64,000 bases of DNA from Adiantum capillus-veneris (lineage: Eukaryota; Streptophyta; Polypodiopsida; Polypodiales; Pteridaceae), in contig CM043962.1 of assembly GCA_014529385.2 (NCBI GenBank), positions 85,436,180-85,500,179 on the forward strand. Reading direction: 5' to 3'. The position numbers were made by a program, and so were the translations under genes. The notes under the pieces are model-generated. The model was not told the DNA's origin, ran no database searches, and was given only the letters and a program-made list of their open reading frames with translations. This document shows, piece after piece, positions 22,004 through 34,599 of this stretch. Positions within the stretch are counted from its first letter, which is position 1. Each line of letters opens with the position of its first letter.

Positions 22004-22018
22004 CTCCCCCCTTCCGCG
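22004..22018 (-). other. Element X polypurine tract
   Basis: On the minus strand CGCGGAAGGGGGGAG directly precedes the LTR start TGTTGACC, which fixes the orientation. Confidence 0.75.
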
Positions 22019-24137
22019 TTCATGTCGTCCCTGACATGACCTGATTGTCAATGGCGATGTGGTCTTTGATGTCATTTTGGCTTCATCTGTTGCACTGCTT
22101 GTAACTTTGTCGAACCACAACAAGAACTATGATCCATTAGAGTGGACATCTATCATCATAGCCATTCATCTTTTGAGATCCTCTGATTACTTTTATTTCT
22201 GCTCTTTTTCATTGGGGACTTCTTTGTTCCTGTGCAATCATGTTGTTAGTGTTGTCTGCAGCTTTGTCATTGTAGGCCATTCTTCGACTCGCTATTGAGG
22301 AGAAGTATGCTATGATCTGAAATTGGTGCTCCAATTCATTTGTCAATTGATTTGAGTAGCATTTCCTTTTTGTTGATGTAGAAGGAATATGTACAAGAGG
22401 ATGGTGATAGGTGTCTTTAGATTAGGGTCTAAAACCTGGATGAACAAGGGGAAAAAACCCGGTGAATAGTTGAACGTGAAGTACATGTTCATGAAAGGTG
22501 AGTGCTTGGGTGAAACACAGAAAGAGTGCCTGATGCAAGTGCCAATTATGGGACACTCTATATGCATATGAGAAATTTGTCACCAAAAGCATGCAATGTG
22601 AAAGAAGGAGATGATGGGTGTTTCGAGGAATAAATGTAGCACATGTGACATCAAAAGATGTCTCAATAGCTTCCACCCTTCCAAGAAGGGTTGTCGATGT
22701 AGAAGTTTCTCCACTCGTATCTCACTGTGCTCAGTACGTGAGTGTCTTTTGGACCTTCTCCTTCACTTCACCATACTTAAGTACTTAGACTTTGACTCTT
22801 TTGCTCACCTGTACCAGCATGAGCGACACAACGTAAAAATGCTCAACTCTTCCAGCTTGAGCAGTACCTAGAATAGCTAAGACGCTTAGACCTCAGAGAA
22901 TATCTATCGAGGCTCATTTGCTTAGGTGGAACTAACCATTAAGCACTCTTGTGTGGCCTAACTTTTGTATAAACATTAGGGTTGATCTCACTCCTAAACA
23001 CTTTTGTATAATCTAACTCTTTCCTAAGAATATCTTGTCTTATAATTTTTTAGCCCTTTCCTCCAAAGGACCTTTCACTTAAGGCATATAATCTATAGCT
23101 CTCTTTTTGTAATTTGAACCCTTGCGTATACTATCCTGGCTTTGGCATAGCCCTTTGGACAATTTTCTAGTGGAGATCACCCCTAAACACACCGAGGGAA
23201 AGTTGACATTATGCAATAGTGTGAACACTCCCCTAATTCTTATTCTCAAAGGGTTAATAACCATAGTACATTTGAGTCCCGGGGGATTCACTATGGAAAA
23301 CTTACCGCACCACGTAAGTGCAGGGACGGGGGGTTTTTTACAAGTTACATAAGCATATGAGTTAGGGATAGGCCCCCAATAATTTATCTCCCAAGCTTTA
23401 AAAATAAGGGAGGGGGTATCATATTTAGGAGGAGGGGGGGGGGAGTGAGAAAAGGAAAAAATGAGAGAAAGTCTTTGTGTTTCAAAATTATGGCTTCCCA
23501 AAAGAGTCGGCCCTCGAATTTGTGAGTCAATAGCTACAAAGATACATGCAAAAACTAACATTACTTTGTATCAATTGATTGTTTTGTGATTATAGTTTAT
23601 TTGTTGAGGGGTAAAAGCTATAAGAGTTTGTGCAAATGGAAATTTACACAAAGAACCTAACATATCTTTATAACTATGTCTTTTGAGTAATTTAGATGGG
23701 TCATAATTAGACGAGTAGGTAGAGTGCAGGCTGAACGGGCACATAGTTTGAAAGTCAAACTAAAACACATTGAGTGTACATCTAGTTATCAACATTAGTG
23801 GTTTCTTAGTACGTTGCCAGTCACTATGCTACACGTTGCTTGCTTAGTTTTACTAAGTTAGATCATGTGAGACCTAAATTTTATATATAAGATAGGGGTA
23901 TTATAGTTTTCTACATTGATTGCCGTATAAGCGTAGAAAGGGGGGTCATATTCCCTAACATGAGTCATATATAGGGGTTTTATCAAATTTGTTCGCTCGC
24001 AGGTGGCGTCCTGTTTTGTATATAGAGTGAATCCCCCGGGATTTGAGTTCGTGCCTTTGAATGAAGCTTCTCCTCTCGAGTGTGATGACAGGCGCACTGT
24101 TGGTTTTGTCCCTGCCTAATACTTAACAACATCCCCA

Positions 24138-24142
<5 letters not shown>
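22019..24142. other. Presumed internal remnant of element X and unassigned sequence
   Basis: The first roughly 60 bp on the minus strand end in a GRDDMN-type codon run just before the polypurine tract, as at the end of many plant pol genes. Beyond that no retroelement domain is recognisable. A 160-codon minus frame (23079-23561) is Pro/Ser/Leu-rich without known motifs. A 16-bp motif (TCCCGGGGGATTCACT) occurs at 23277-23292 and inverted near 24024-24039. Confidence 0.4.

Positions 24143-24212
<70 letters not shown>
24143..24212. repeat. (CT)n microsatellite, about 70 bp
   Basis: Near-perfect TC dinucleotide run. Confidence 0.97.
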
Positions 24213-24214
<2 letters not shown>

Positions 24215-25792
24215 TCTCACGACATCGCCATAGACTCATGCTGGCATAATAGGGGAATGGCACCACCTGCTCACTTGGACTCTGTGCTGATTCTGTAAGC
24301 AAAAAACTATGGGTGTCATTTTTTGAAATCAACAGCAGGGACCTCTATTTAAAGGTGAGGGAAGTTCTTCCCCTCACGTAGCCTTGGTATGTGTTGTGTG
24401 TGTTCGGAAAATTAGTGAGTGAGTATTTTTTTGGACTACAGTGGTTTTGTACAACTACTGTGTGTTGGGTGGCATGGTCTCCCTTCCTAAAGCTTCAAAG
24501 TATGGAGATTCTCGAACAAAACAATGCATCTCGGTGCCAAACTTTTGTTGGTAAAAAATACATGCAATCTGTTTCATTTTCTAGTTTTTGGTTTTTGCTG
24601 GGTCAGATTGTTGCCAAATTGTTAATGGTGTGGAAATACCCTTAAACTATGTTGGATTTGATTATGGTTGTTACTGAGTTGCTGCTGCATTAGGATTTTG
24701 AGAACTATTGCACTTGAATTTCTCTACCAATTACAAACCTGCAGTAATGAGTTCTTTTAACCTTTTTTAATTGCCGATCATATGATAGTAGTGGTAAACC
24801 AAGTTTTTTTTCAAAATTTGCTATGAGTGGTGAGAATATTGGGACTGATTGAGCAACATGTAATCCTTCCCTATTATCTTTTGTCGATGAAATTTGAGTG
24901 ATCTATATTGCTGCTAGGCCTACTTTTTCATTTAACAAGGTTGCCAATTTATTGGGATGTTTTCTATAAATTTTTGAGTTATTTTTTAGCTGTTTTGGTA
25001 GGCCTCGCATTATGGAGTTTAAGAAACTTTTTATATAGAAATACTTGGGGGAATTTTTCCTCCTTGTAAACTACATATATGTTACCTTTGGGCTTTGAAA
25101 TACTATACCCTATGGTAGGTTTAAATTGGGTCTTCTTGATCATCTACTCTATTAGGGTCTCAATGGGGTTGTGGTATCTGCTTATTACTGACAAAACCTT
25201 TTCACATGTTTATGCATAACATAGTGACAGGTAGTCTAAAACCTGGCTTGTACTGGGTATTTTTGACTAGGTAGTGATTAAAATCTTCACATTGATAGGC
25301 TATAAACTTTGGAGTTCCTAAAACTAGTCACATATATTGCACTGGTTTTTTGAAACAAATCTATGTTAAGATACGAACTAAAATCAAGGAAAGGCAGTTG
25401 GTTGCTTCTAGCTTTTTGAATTTTAGTACTACTATGAGTTTTTTATTGAAAAAACTGGTTACTTTAGAAAATTATCAGGATTTTTGGTACTTCAGTATGG
25501 CTTGGGAACTCCCACATTGGTAATGTCTACTACTTCATGAATTTTTTGACTGGTACGATATTGCTTAATTATGTATGTCAGTTAAAGTTTCAACTCTAGC
25601 CTTTATTGAACAATCACGCTTAATAGACTTACAAATCATTTTGTTAGCACTATTTGGATAAAGATCATGCCTCTAACACATGTGTTAAATCTTAGATTTC
25701 AGTTCTTGTTTAACAAAAACATGTAGAAACTAGAAGTGGTTTGGCAAAAAGGCTTCATGTCTTGACTGCTTTGGGATAAAAAATGGGTAAAA
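24213..25792. other. AT-rich sequence without genes
   Basis: Short frames only, many stops in all frames, no LTR, domain or repeat unit recognised. The composition resembles plant intron or intergenic DNA. Confidence 0.5.
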
Positions 25793-26016
25793 CACTTGGA
25801 TCAGAAGGGGTGATGACCTTCTAATTAGAACTTAATGTAATTAATAAATATATAATTTCTTTAAAAATATGAGATAACTAAAAACCTTAATACAACCTAT
25901 TGTAAAGATCTCACTTGGATCACAAGGAATGATGGCCTTCAGATCACAACTTAAAAGGAATTAAAAGAAGCACACTATGCACTTGATCAGGAGGGATAAT
26001 GGCCTTTTGATCTCAA
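25793..26016. repeat. Three spaced copies of a 37-44-bp motif with a conserved stem-loop
   Basis: Copies at 25793-25836, 25912-25953 and 25980-26016 share CACTTG-GATCA, a purine AAGG or GAGG block, a TGATGG-type loop and a CCTT block. Copies 2 and 3 end in GATC, so the outer GATC and inner AAGG/CCTT can pair within one copy. Sequence between the copies is unrelated. Confidence 0.65.
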
Positions 26017-26669
<653 letters not shown>

Positions 26670-26880
26670 AACACAATGTTTGTAAAAAAGAAAGGTTTGA
26701 TGTATTTGTAATCGGTTAAAATTGCAGAATCTTGGGTACATTCTAAACTTGCCTTGTAGAAAAACAACAAATTTCACAAGTTTTGTATAATCATTGATGA
26801 ATTTTTGAGAGTTTTAAATGTTCTCATATTTTATTTAAGTAGAATTGTTTTTGGTAAGCTATGCATTCGTACATTCAATC

Positions 26881-26883
<3 letters not shown>

Positions 26884-26942
<59 letters not shown>
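26884..26942. repeat. (CT)n microsatellite
   Basis: Uninterrupted CT run of about 58 bp. Confidence 0.97.
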
Positions 26943-26945
<3 letters not shown>

Positions 26946-27075
26946 CACTCACCCAATCTCTTTTTCACTTTTCTCCCTCCCACCTTATATTCCTCTTGCC
27001 ACCCCCCCCACCCATGCAGCTCTCCCTTCATCGGATTTCCCCATTAGCGATATCACTAGTGGGAAGGTGGCAAAT

Positions 27076-27255
<180 letters not shown>

Positions 27256-27438
27256 TCTACTATACTCTCTATCTCCCCTCCTTCTCTCTCGATGACCATG
27301 GCAAGAGAGAGACAAAGAGGGAGGGAAGGAAGAAAGGAGACATCATGGAAGTAGGATCTTTCTAATGAAAGGGATGGAGGGAGAAACAATGAGGAAGGGT
27401 GTAGGAGAGGGATGCAGTTAAGCAAGGTGATGGTAGCA

Positions 27439-27439
<1 letters not shown>

Positions 27440-27479
<40 letters not shown>
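27440..27479. repeat. (GA)n microsatellite
   Basis: Uninterrupted GA run. The surrounding 27256-27600 is purine-rich on the plus strand and carries no supported gene. Confidence 0.95.
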
Positions 27480-27483
<4 letters not shown>

Positions 27484-27601
27484 GAAGTAGGATAAAATGA
27501 CGCGTGGAGGTCAAGGAGCATGAGAGAAGCAAAGGTATGTGACGGAGAGAGGCCATGGTAGTGAGATCAAGGGAGTGAGTGAAATCGAGCATGGGTATGA
27601 T

Positions 27602-27621
27602 GAGAGAGAGAGAGAGAGAGA
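27602..27621. repeat. (GA)n tract at the 3' end of the LINE
   Basis: Ten GA units abut the last LINE sequence. On the LINE strand this is a (CT)n tail. Confidence 0.9.
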
Positions 27622-27764
27622 TAGTTCTATTATCGTCCTCAGCGGTCAAATATGACCTATGGGATCAAATTAACATGTCACGTGGTGTTAGTGGAGGTCA
27701 TAAGTGACTCTCGATGCTCAAAAATTCCTGGAATGAGGGTCGCAATAGAGAGTCCACATCGCGG

Positions 27765-29808
27765 CTAGGAGAGGAAGGTATGTAGGGAGAGCTCATGGCT
27801 GAATATATGGGGAAAATAGGACCTAATGTGGTCAGAAGATAAGCACTCAAGTAGTGTGTGGTACTCACTCTCTCGCACTTGATGAGGGCATAAGGTGCAA
27901 TGTCGATGAGACTCCTCCCCAGTGCCCCAACGTCCTGTCTCGCTGTGTAGAGAATGGGAGCTTAGATGAATGGAGGCAATGGTGCAGATCGCACTCAACG
28001 GGATGGGCTCAAGGATGGAGGGATGGGTTCGGTTACCTCGTTCAGAGAAGAAGAGAGTTTTGTAGTTTGGGGCAACGTGTGTGGTGTAATGGTTGAAGCG
28101 AGAACCTCCGGATTTCTCCCAAGCCATGATACATTGGTGTTGTAAGAAGTACTCATTAACTTGGGAGTCGATCGATGCATCCTTGACCAACTGACATACA
28201 TCCCATCTTCCAAACCATTTCTTGATGTCAAGCATCCACCCCAAACTTAGTATTTTGCTCTTGCATGTGTGTTGGACCTTTTGACTTGCTTCATATGCGA
28301 TTCTAGGAAGTCGACGCAAAGGGCTACGTTTTGTCTTAAGCATGTACTCCACAACCCTTTGCATGCCCAAGACCTCAATGGGAAGTGATCCGGACTTAAG
28401 AAGTAAGAGCATGTAGGGTGTTTGTGTCTTGACTTGGAGAAAGTTGGTGAGAAAACGCTTTTGAACATTCTCAAACTCTTTCCAAGTAGACTTCCAGATG
28501 CTTCCACCCCACACCTCCACTCCATAAAGAAGCATTGGTCTCACCAATGTGTCAAAGAGGTACTTTTTGAGAGATCAACACTTCATCTCTCCAGCATTTC
28601 ACATGTTCTCAAATGCATAATAAGCCCTCTTTTCAGCTTCCAAACGACGTGTTGCACAATTTTCCATTTATGATTGGATGGAACCTCAAGGCCAAGGTAC
28701 TTGAAATGATCTACCACTTCAAGTTGCTCATTGTTGTATACAATGCATGGATTTTTGTCATTGAGGGTCTTTACAAGCATAACGTTGGTTTTGAATCCAT
28801 TCACGATCAGCCCGCTATGTAGGCAAAAGCGTTCCAAGACACTCATAAGCGTTCCAAGACACTCATAAGCATTCCAAGACACTCATAAGCTTTTGTGCAT
28901 CTTCTAAGGTATGTGCCAAGAGCACTACATCATCGGCATAAAGCAAAAGCATGATCACCGCATTTTCGATCTTAAACTCTTCTATGCCTTCTTGCTGCAT
29001 AAAATCAAGAACCATGCATTCCAATTCATCAATGAGTAGCCCAAAGAGGGTTGGAGAAAGTGAGCATCCTTGTTTGACACCAATGGTGCTTGCAAAAAAT
29101 TCTGAAATTCCATACGTAATTGACATATCACTTTTTGGTAGATGCGAAAGACTGCATGCTTAAATTCTCTCGGCACTTGAAGGCTTTGCATACGTCTCCA
29201 AAGATTTCCTCGCGGTACCATGTCAAAAGCTTTTTTGAAATCCACAAAGCAACAATACAACTTTTTCCCTTTCAATTGAGACGCTTCCATAAGAACTCGA
29301 AGAGTGACAAGCTGATCAATAGTGCTATGATGCTTTTGAAAACCTACTTGGCCAAGCGCACGTTTTCCATTATTTTCAGCCCATTCACTTATCTTCATCT
29401 CCTTGATACATCCAAATATATTTTCCATCAAAGAACCAACCATTATAGTGCGATAGTTGTTCACATTGTTTACATCTCCTCCTTTGTGCAAAGGTTTGAT
29501 CCAATTTGCACTCCAATCATGAGGCATGCCATGCTGAAGTGCAAGGTTAAACACATATCCAATATCGTGTTTTCTTGCTTGTCCATTTAATCATTTTAGC
29601 CTTGACACCTTAAAGGTCCCCTACCTTGCGAGTAGCAAGTTTCTCAAGCGTGTGGCATACATCTTCAATGGTAAAGAAGGGAGACATAAACGGAAGGGAG
29701 CTACAACACTCCATCTTATCAAGATTGGGTTGCTCATAGAGGTTCTTGCAATGCATATACATATCCTCAAGAGTCAAGTCACCAAAGCTCTCAATGTGCT
29801 TGCCTTTT
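27765..29808 (-). pseudogene. LINE reverse transcriptase
   Basis: The protein would copy LINE RNA at a nicked target. Motifs in order: WIKPLHKGGDVNNVNNYR and a GFQKHHSTIDQ block (29554 down), CFVDFKKAFDMVPR with the first catalytic Asp, GVKQGCSLSPTLFGLLIDEL, then LLYADDVVLL with the YADD box at 28929-28940. The FKYLGLEV motif follows near 28690. The C-terminal part (28547-27765) ends with a zinc-knuckle-like CTLCPHQVRESEYHTLLEC. Frame changes occur near 29126, 28880 and 28583. The second is explained by a 20-bp triplication just after YADD. The 5' part (29808-29560) is present in broken frames with a stop near 29624. Confidence 0.9.
28831..28890. repeat. 20-bp tandem triplication inside the LINE reverse transcriptase
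   Basis: Three adjacent 20-bp units (28831, 28851 and 28871), identical except for one base at 28871. As 20 is not a multiple of three, the two extra units shift the reading frame. Confidence 0.95.
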
Positions 29809-29811
29809 AGA

Positions 29812-29859
<48 letters not shown>
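29809..29859. repeat. (GA)n tract at the 5' end of the LINE
   Basis: GA run with one AC interruption, directly adjoining the first LINE sequence. Confidence 0.95.
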
Positions 29860-29862
<3 letters not shown>

Positions 29863-29978
29863 AGTAGTTAGTGAGAAATAGATGTGGAGGCAGGGAAAGG
29901 AAGAGAGCAGGAGAGTGGAGAGTAGAGGATATGGAGGATGAGAGAAAATAGGCGGAGGTGGTGGAAGAGGAGTGAGTG

Positions 29979-30120
29979 GATTAAGTAGGCAAGGAGGGTG
30001 GCTTAAGTAGGCAAGGAGGGTGGCAGTAGTGGTTGGTGGCCAAGGATGTGCTGAAGGAGGAGTGGGTGGCTTAAGTAGGCAAGGGGGGTAGCAGTCGTGG
30101 TTGGTGGCCAAGGATGTGGT
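29979..30120. repeat. 68-bp minisatellite, about two units plus a partial
   Basis: CTTAAGTAGGCAAGG recurs at 30002 and 30070, and nearly so at 29981, with the following GGTTGGTGGCCAAGGATGTG also repeated. G-rich on the plus strand. Confidence 0.85.
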
Positions 30121-30422
30121 GGAGAAGGAAAGGAGAGAGGAGAAGAGCTGGTGGCTTTGGTGGCGAATGAGAGTGGCAATGGTGTACTAGTGGCTCCCCC
30201 TCCCCAAAAAAGTAAAGCTCGCTCCATATCCTAACTCCTCCTAATGCCATAAGCCCAATAAGAGGATACACTGCTATAATGGGGTCAAGAGGACCACAAT
30301 TTGGAAATAGAGTTCCAGAAAGGATACCATAGCATATACAAAGAGGATTCCACCAAGATTTTCTCCAAGTTGACAGGATGTAGGGAGAGAGGTCTTTGAG
30401 AGGGACCCAAAAATGATAATAT
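30121..30422. other. Spacer before gypsy G
   Basis: No supported gene. Possibly a degenerate leader of the following gag remnant. Confidence 0.35.
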
Positions 30423-31990
30423 ATGTGGTTGAAACAAATGAGACCATCTCAAGTAGCAAAAATTGTGAACAAAAAATATGGCGGATCAGGAGATCCTCAT
30501 GCACATGTATCTCTTTTTAAGAAATTCTTGAGGGTAGAGAAAGTGCATGATTTCTATAACCAATACATAAGATTTGGCTTGAGCTTGGAAGGGACAACTT
30601 TGGCTTGGTTCCAACCATTGAATTGAGATGTTTTTGCTATGATAGAGAACCTTTTAACAGACTTTGCAGAGGAATTCTAGAAAAGGGGGATTAAGCATAA
30701 TACTATTTCACAGCTATATGCTTTCAAACAAAGAGACAAGAAAAAGATGAAAGACACATATTACGATTTAAGCAATATCTAGAGAGTTGCTCATTGAGAG
30801 AGGCACCATAACAAAACCAATTAGCAATGCTTTTTTATTAAAGGTCTGAAAAATGAAACACTCAAAAATAATCTTCACTTAAAGGGTTTCGTGTCTCTAG
30901 AAGGAGTGAAAAAAGAAGCTTTATATCTTGTGGACAAATGCAAAGCTTATGGCATGATATCAGAAGGCATTGATGCCTCAACCACCACTGAGAGAAGCTG
31001 CAACTCAAAAGACCAACACAACCCAATCACTGGCCAATGTTGAGAAACTAGTTGAAGAGGTAGTCAAAAGCATGAACCAAACCTTCAAACAAGCATAGAG
31101 TGTTGAACAACCTTGAATGAGAAAGTTTGATATTTGTGGAGGCAATCATCCTACCACTTAGTGTTACACACAACCAGAACCAACATCACCAAATATACCT
31201 CAACAAGTAAGACGGTGTGCCATTGAGCACAAGTGGACCATGAATGAAACTATTTAGGCTAGTGAAATCAAAATTGGTGAGAGAGCAACCATATAATCCT
31301 CCACCAATGAAACAACCTCTATTACCAATATATTTGATGGGAAAAAAATATTGTGTCGGGGGTTGAGAGAGTGCAACCAATGCAAGGAGAGTAACCACTA
31401 GTTCCTAATGACAACAGAGTTGCTATTAGTTACACTCAAACAAAGCCATTAGATGAAAATATGCAACAACAACCAAAACGGTATGCAATCAAAGAGAAAT
31501 GGATGAACCATGAGACAAATGAGTGTTACAAAAATTGTAACATATCAGAGAGTGGCCATAAAATATACCTCTCGTGAATCAACCACCATCGCAACAACTT
31601 TAGTAGAAACGAACATTCTATGAGTGTGGAGGTAATCATGGCTTATAAATTGTTTGCACAAAGAGGAAACATCGGTACTACTTATATTTTTCCTACGAAT
31701 GCATCTCATTCAGGATTTCTCTAACAATCTTGATAGAGCAAAAAAACACCAATCAAGTTTGGTTAGAGGCTGAGAAAATTGCTCTTGTCAACATGGTAAC
31801 AAGAGCTCAAGCTCAAGAATCCATGAATGAAAAGAATGAAGAAGAGAGACCAATCATAGAGATTAACCCAACAAAAATTTATGGAAAGTCTATTCAAACT
31901 AAATGTAAATCTTGGAAAGCTAAACAAGAAAAGTTGCAAGCCAAAAAAAAGCACTAACAAGAAACCATGGCATTAGATCTTTTTCAAGCT
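30423..31990 (+). pseudogene. gag remnant of gypsy G
   Basis: The first open piece (30423-30626) has the Ty3 capsid core: GDPHAHVSLFKKFLRVEKVHD, then SLEGTTLAWFQPLN. Later sequence in shifting frames continues the capsid (AFKQRDKKKMKDTYY, LHLKGFVSLEGVKKEALYLV). A knuckle-like CGGNHPTT-x-C near 31135-31165 and a second CGGNHG near 31636 resemble the CxxCGG-x-H-PT-x-x-C pattern of plant Ty3 nucleocapsids. Many stops occur throughout. Confidence 0.75.
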
Positions 31991-33093
31991 CAAGATCAAT
32001 TGAAACAAAAATAGGGAAAGGGAAGGTACAATAGTGGGTCCAAACAAAGTCTCTACAATCAACTCAGAAGGATCAATGCTTGTAGACAAGATCCTTGGAC
32101 CATAAAATGCTATCATAGAGGCTTATGAGGTGAGACTTAAACCCAACCAGAGAGAAGAATAAATATGGATGACGTATCCCCATGAAAAATGCAAAGAAAA
32201 AATGGTGGAAAATGTGCAAGAAATTGATCAAAGTACACAAGCCATAATGTCACTGACCCATCACTCTAAACAATACATTCTTGAAAGGCGAGTAGTTGAG
32301 TTCAAGGTGCCAAGGGAAAAGACTGAGGGAAGAACCCATCAAACAAAAATACAGCTAGAACTACAACAAGACATGGAAAGATAATCTCAAATTTGGGTTG
32401 GTAATGAGCCAAACGAACAAATCAATGCACAAGCACAAGAGAGTGAACCAAAAGCTCAAATTGGTGAACTCATGGTTGCAAATATTGTTGATGACGGTAA
32501 GTCACACCTGATGGCTTCTATCCTAGAGGTAGAAGATCCATGGACAAATGCACTATGGGAAGTGATAGAAAATGCAAAGGAAGAGAGTGCAACCTATCAA
32601 TATGTCCCAATGTTTGAACTAAATACAGAGCATGAGGACCTAAACCTTGAAATCCATTCACTTTATGATGACGTTGGATATGTAGCATCCAAAAAGAGTA
32701 AACCACACTCATGAAAGACTCTACCATCATATATAGGAGACCATGAAGCCAAATTGGAAGTGAGAGTTGTACCCTCAGAATGGAACCCAATGCCAAAATG
32801 ATTGATTCAAGGAGATTGCAACAATTATTGTCCATGATAATCTAGCAATATTGCTAAATTTTAGACCACATATATGGGCCAAAGTAGGTAAGAACTCAGA
32901 AAAAAATAGACATTAATTTTTTGTTCAAAAATGTGGATGCAGAATCAAAAGAAACAAAATGTGCAAAACAAAAAGATGTTGAGCATGTACCAATAAACAA
33001 AGTGAGAAAATATTGCAAAGGAGAAGAGAGAAACAGTACCATACAGATGGAATACGAGAATGTCAAAATGATATCTATTTTAGATAGAAGATC
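31991..33093 (+). pseudogene. gypsy G linker between gag and protease
   Basis: Open pieces 32169-32384 and 32472-32714 are in line, rich in Glu, Gln and His/Ser, without catalytic motifs. I infer they are the degenerate spacer between nucleocapsid and protease. No independent gene is supported. Confidence 0.4.
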
Positions 33094-33600
33094 ATGAATA
33101 GACATAACTACAAAAGAAATATGGGAGAAGTGGGTAAACCTTCCCTCAAGCAAACACACATGAAGCTGCAACTTCTAGATGGAAATGTAGAAAAACCAAT
33201 ATGGATATTGGAGAAAATGGTAGTCACCTATTGTGGAATAGAATATGAGCATACATTTGCCATAGTGGATTTTTGCAAGGTCAACAATTTTGACATTATT
33301 TTGGGACGTCCATTCATGCGACAACTCAAAATGGTTCAAGATTGAAATTACAACCACATTTATCTAAGGCATAGCAAAATGACAACAATCTAGAAGACTA
33401 TTCCTATAGGGATGTCACAAGGATATAAGCACCAAGTGTGGGAGATTCCTAAATGGATTTAATCAAAGAAATCCATTTGGATGTGTGGTGCATCTGAGTG
33501 TGGAGACCTACAAAAGGAACATCACATGTTGGAGAGGACAATAGAGGACAAAGCATATGTCTTAGAGCCTTTTTTCAAACATCTCTTTGAACCTTTTTGA
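33094..33600 (+). pseudogene. Protease C-terminal part of gypsy G
   Basis: Contains HTFAIVDFCKVNNFDIILGRPFM, the flap-to-end region of Ty3 proteases (the ILGRPF motif), followed by a stop in place of the usual DW (near 33343). The N-terminal active-site loop is not recognisable. The sequence after 33420 is degenerate and no reverse transcriptase follows, so the element was cut before pol. Confidence 0.7.
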
Positions 33601-33880
33601 TGGGACTAGGTACTCACAACATTGGACATATGTAAAAACAAAGTAACTCCTACTAGGGTCAATGAAAAAAATGGATAAAATTGTTTCTCTCCAAATGGTT
33701 GGAATAATTTGAGAGATCCCATATAGCAACAAATAATGTGTAGAAAATGAAATATCATGTAGGCAAGTAAGAGATGAAAGAGATCTCTCTGAGACAAAGT
33801 TTTGTGATGAAGAAGGCTATCATCCAGTTCTTCTTTTATGTTGAGAGTTTTGAAAGAAACTAATGAGAACCTTGAGTTTG
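33601..33880. other. Spacer between gypsy G and the copia-D LTR
   Basis: No domain recognised. The 101-codon minus frame here has no support. Confidence 0.35.
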
Positions 33881-34213
33881 TGTTGGGGTGGGTGACAAAC
33901 CGCACCACCACAAGTGAGAACCATCTCTACATTGGAAGCTTACACATCTAATATCACTACTTATATCATTGAAATCTCTCTCTTAACTCTATAAAATAAG
34001 CATAAGTGACACACTTTGTATCGTTTCATTATCCATTCATTACCATCAGTCTAGCCCACATTGTACTCATCAATTTAATAGTAGTTTTTCATTAATCTAC
34101 TTAAGATTTGCTACTTCCATTAATGTCAATCCTCTCTCTAATATCTTGTAATAAACACACTAATTATTTAATGAGTGGCTCATTATCATTTGCACCATAA
34201 CCCAATCTCTTTT
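33881..34213 (+). repeat. copia-D LTR, copy 1 (5' LTR)
   Basis: Starts TGTTGGGGTG, has a TCTATAAAAT TATA-like box near 33990, and is followed by a primer site. Homologous along its length to 7128-7461 on the opposite strand. The inner boundary is approximate. Confidence 0.75.
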
Positions 34214-34216
34214 ATG

Positions 34217-34229
34217 TGGTATGAGAGCC
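34217..34229 (+). other. copia-D primer-binding site
   Basis: TGGTATGAGAGCC differs by one base from the initiator-Met tRNA complement TGGTATCAGAGC. The leader that follows is cut at 34318 by copia B. Confidence 0.8.
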
Positions 34230-34317
34230 AACGGTTCCACACCTATGGCTATTAATTACTATTACATTACCAGTCTTAATAATCCCACTTCCTAATCACC
34301 ACTTGGGCATGAGAATG

Positions 34318-34545
34318 TGTTGGAATTAGGATTGCAAAGAAGAGTACACAGCTTGGAGAAGACAAACAAAGCTCAAGGCACACAACTGAAGGTGTATTAC
34401 TTAGTGTGCAATGGAAAGATAGATAGCCCTAGAGTGATTGGCATATATACAATGAATGGGGGAAAAAAACCTCCTAAAGAGGGAAAAAATGCCCCGATGG
34501 TCCTAGTGTGTTCACACACATCACTACCACATGTATATGGTAACA
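34318..34545 (-). repeat. copia B 3' LTR
   Basis: Plus strand TGTTGGAATT...GGTAACA. Same LTR as 9419-9645 and 58805-59029. Confidence 0.92.
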
Positions 34546-34599
34546 AATTCCCGTGGAGTGATGTGGTGAACAAGAGCTGGCACATGAGTAAAGGGAAGT

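Larger units (their letters stand above)
27622..29808 (-). mobile_element. LINE (non-LTR retrotransposon), 5'-truncated
   Basis: A single minus-strand element with reverse transcriptase and C-terminal zinc region, no endonuclease domain and no LTRs. It is bounded by GA (CT) microsatellite on both sides: 27602-27621 at the 3' end and 29809-29859 at the 5' end. This fits 5' truncation of a target-primed insertion into a CT tract, although the target duplication cannot be defined inside a microsatellite. Confidence 0.85.

Noticed and set aside
23079-23561. 160-codon minus-strand frame
   Set aside because: No recognisable motif and Pro/Ser-rich composition from GGGG/CCCC runs. I considered an organelle DNA origin but saw no recognisable organelle gene.
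23277-24039. Inverted 16-bp motif TCCCGGGGGATTCACT as terminal inverted repeats of a transposon
   Set aside because: Similarity ends right outside the 16 bp and no target duplication or transposase frame is present.
28831-28890. CRISPR-like array of short repeats
   Set aside because: The 20-bp units are directly adjacent with no spacers and lie in a LINE of a eukaryotic genome.
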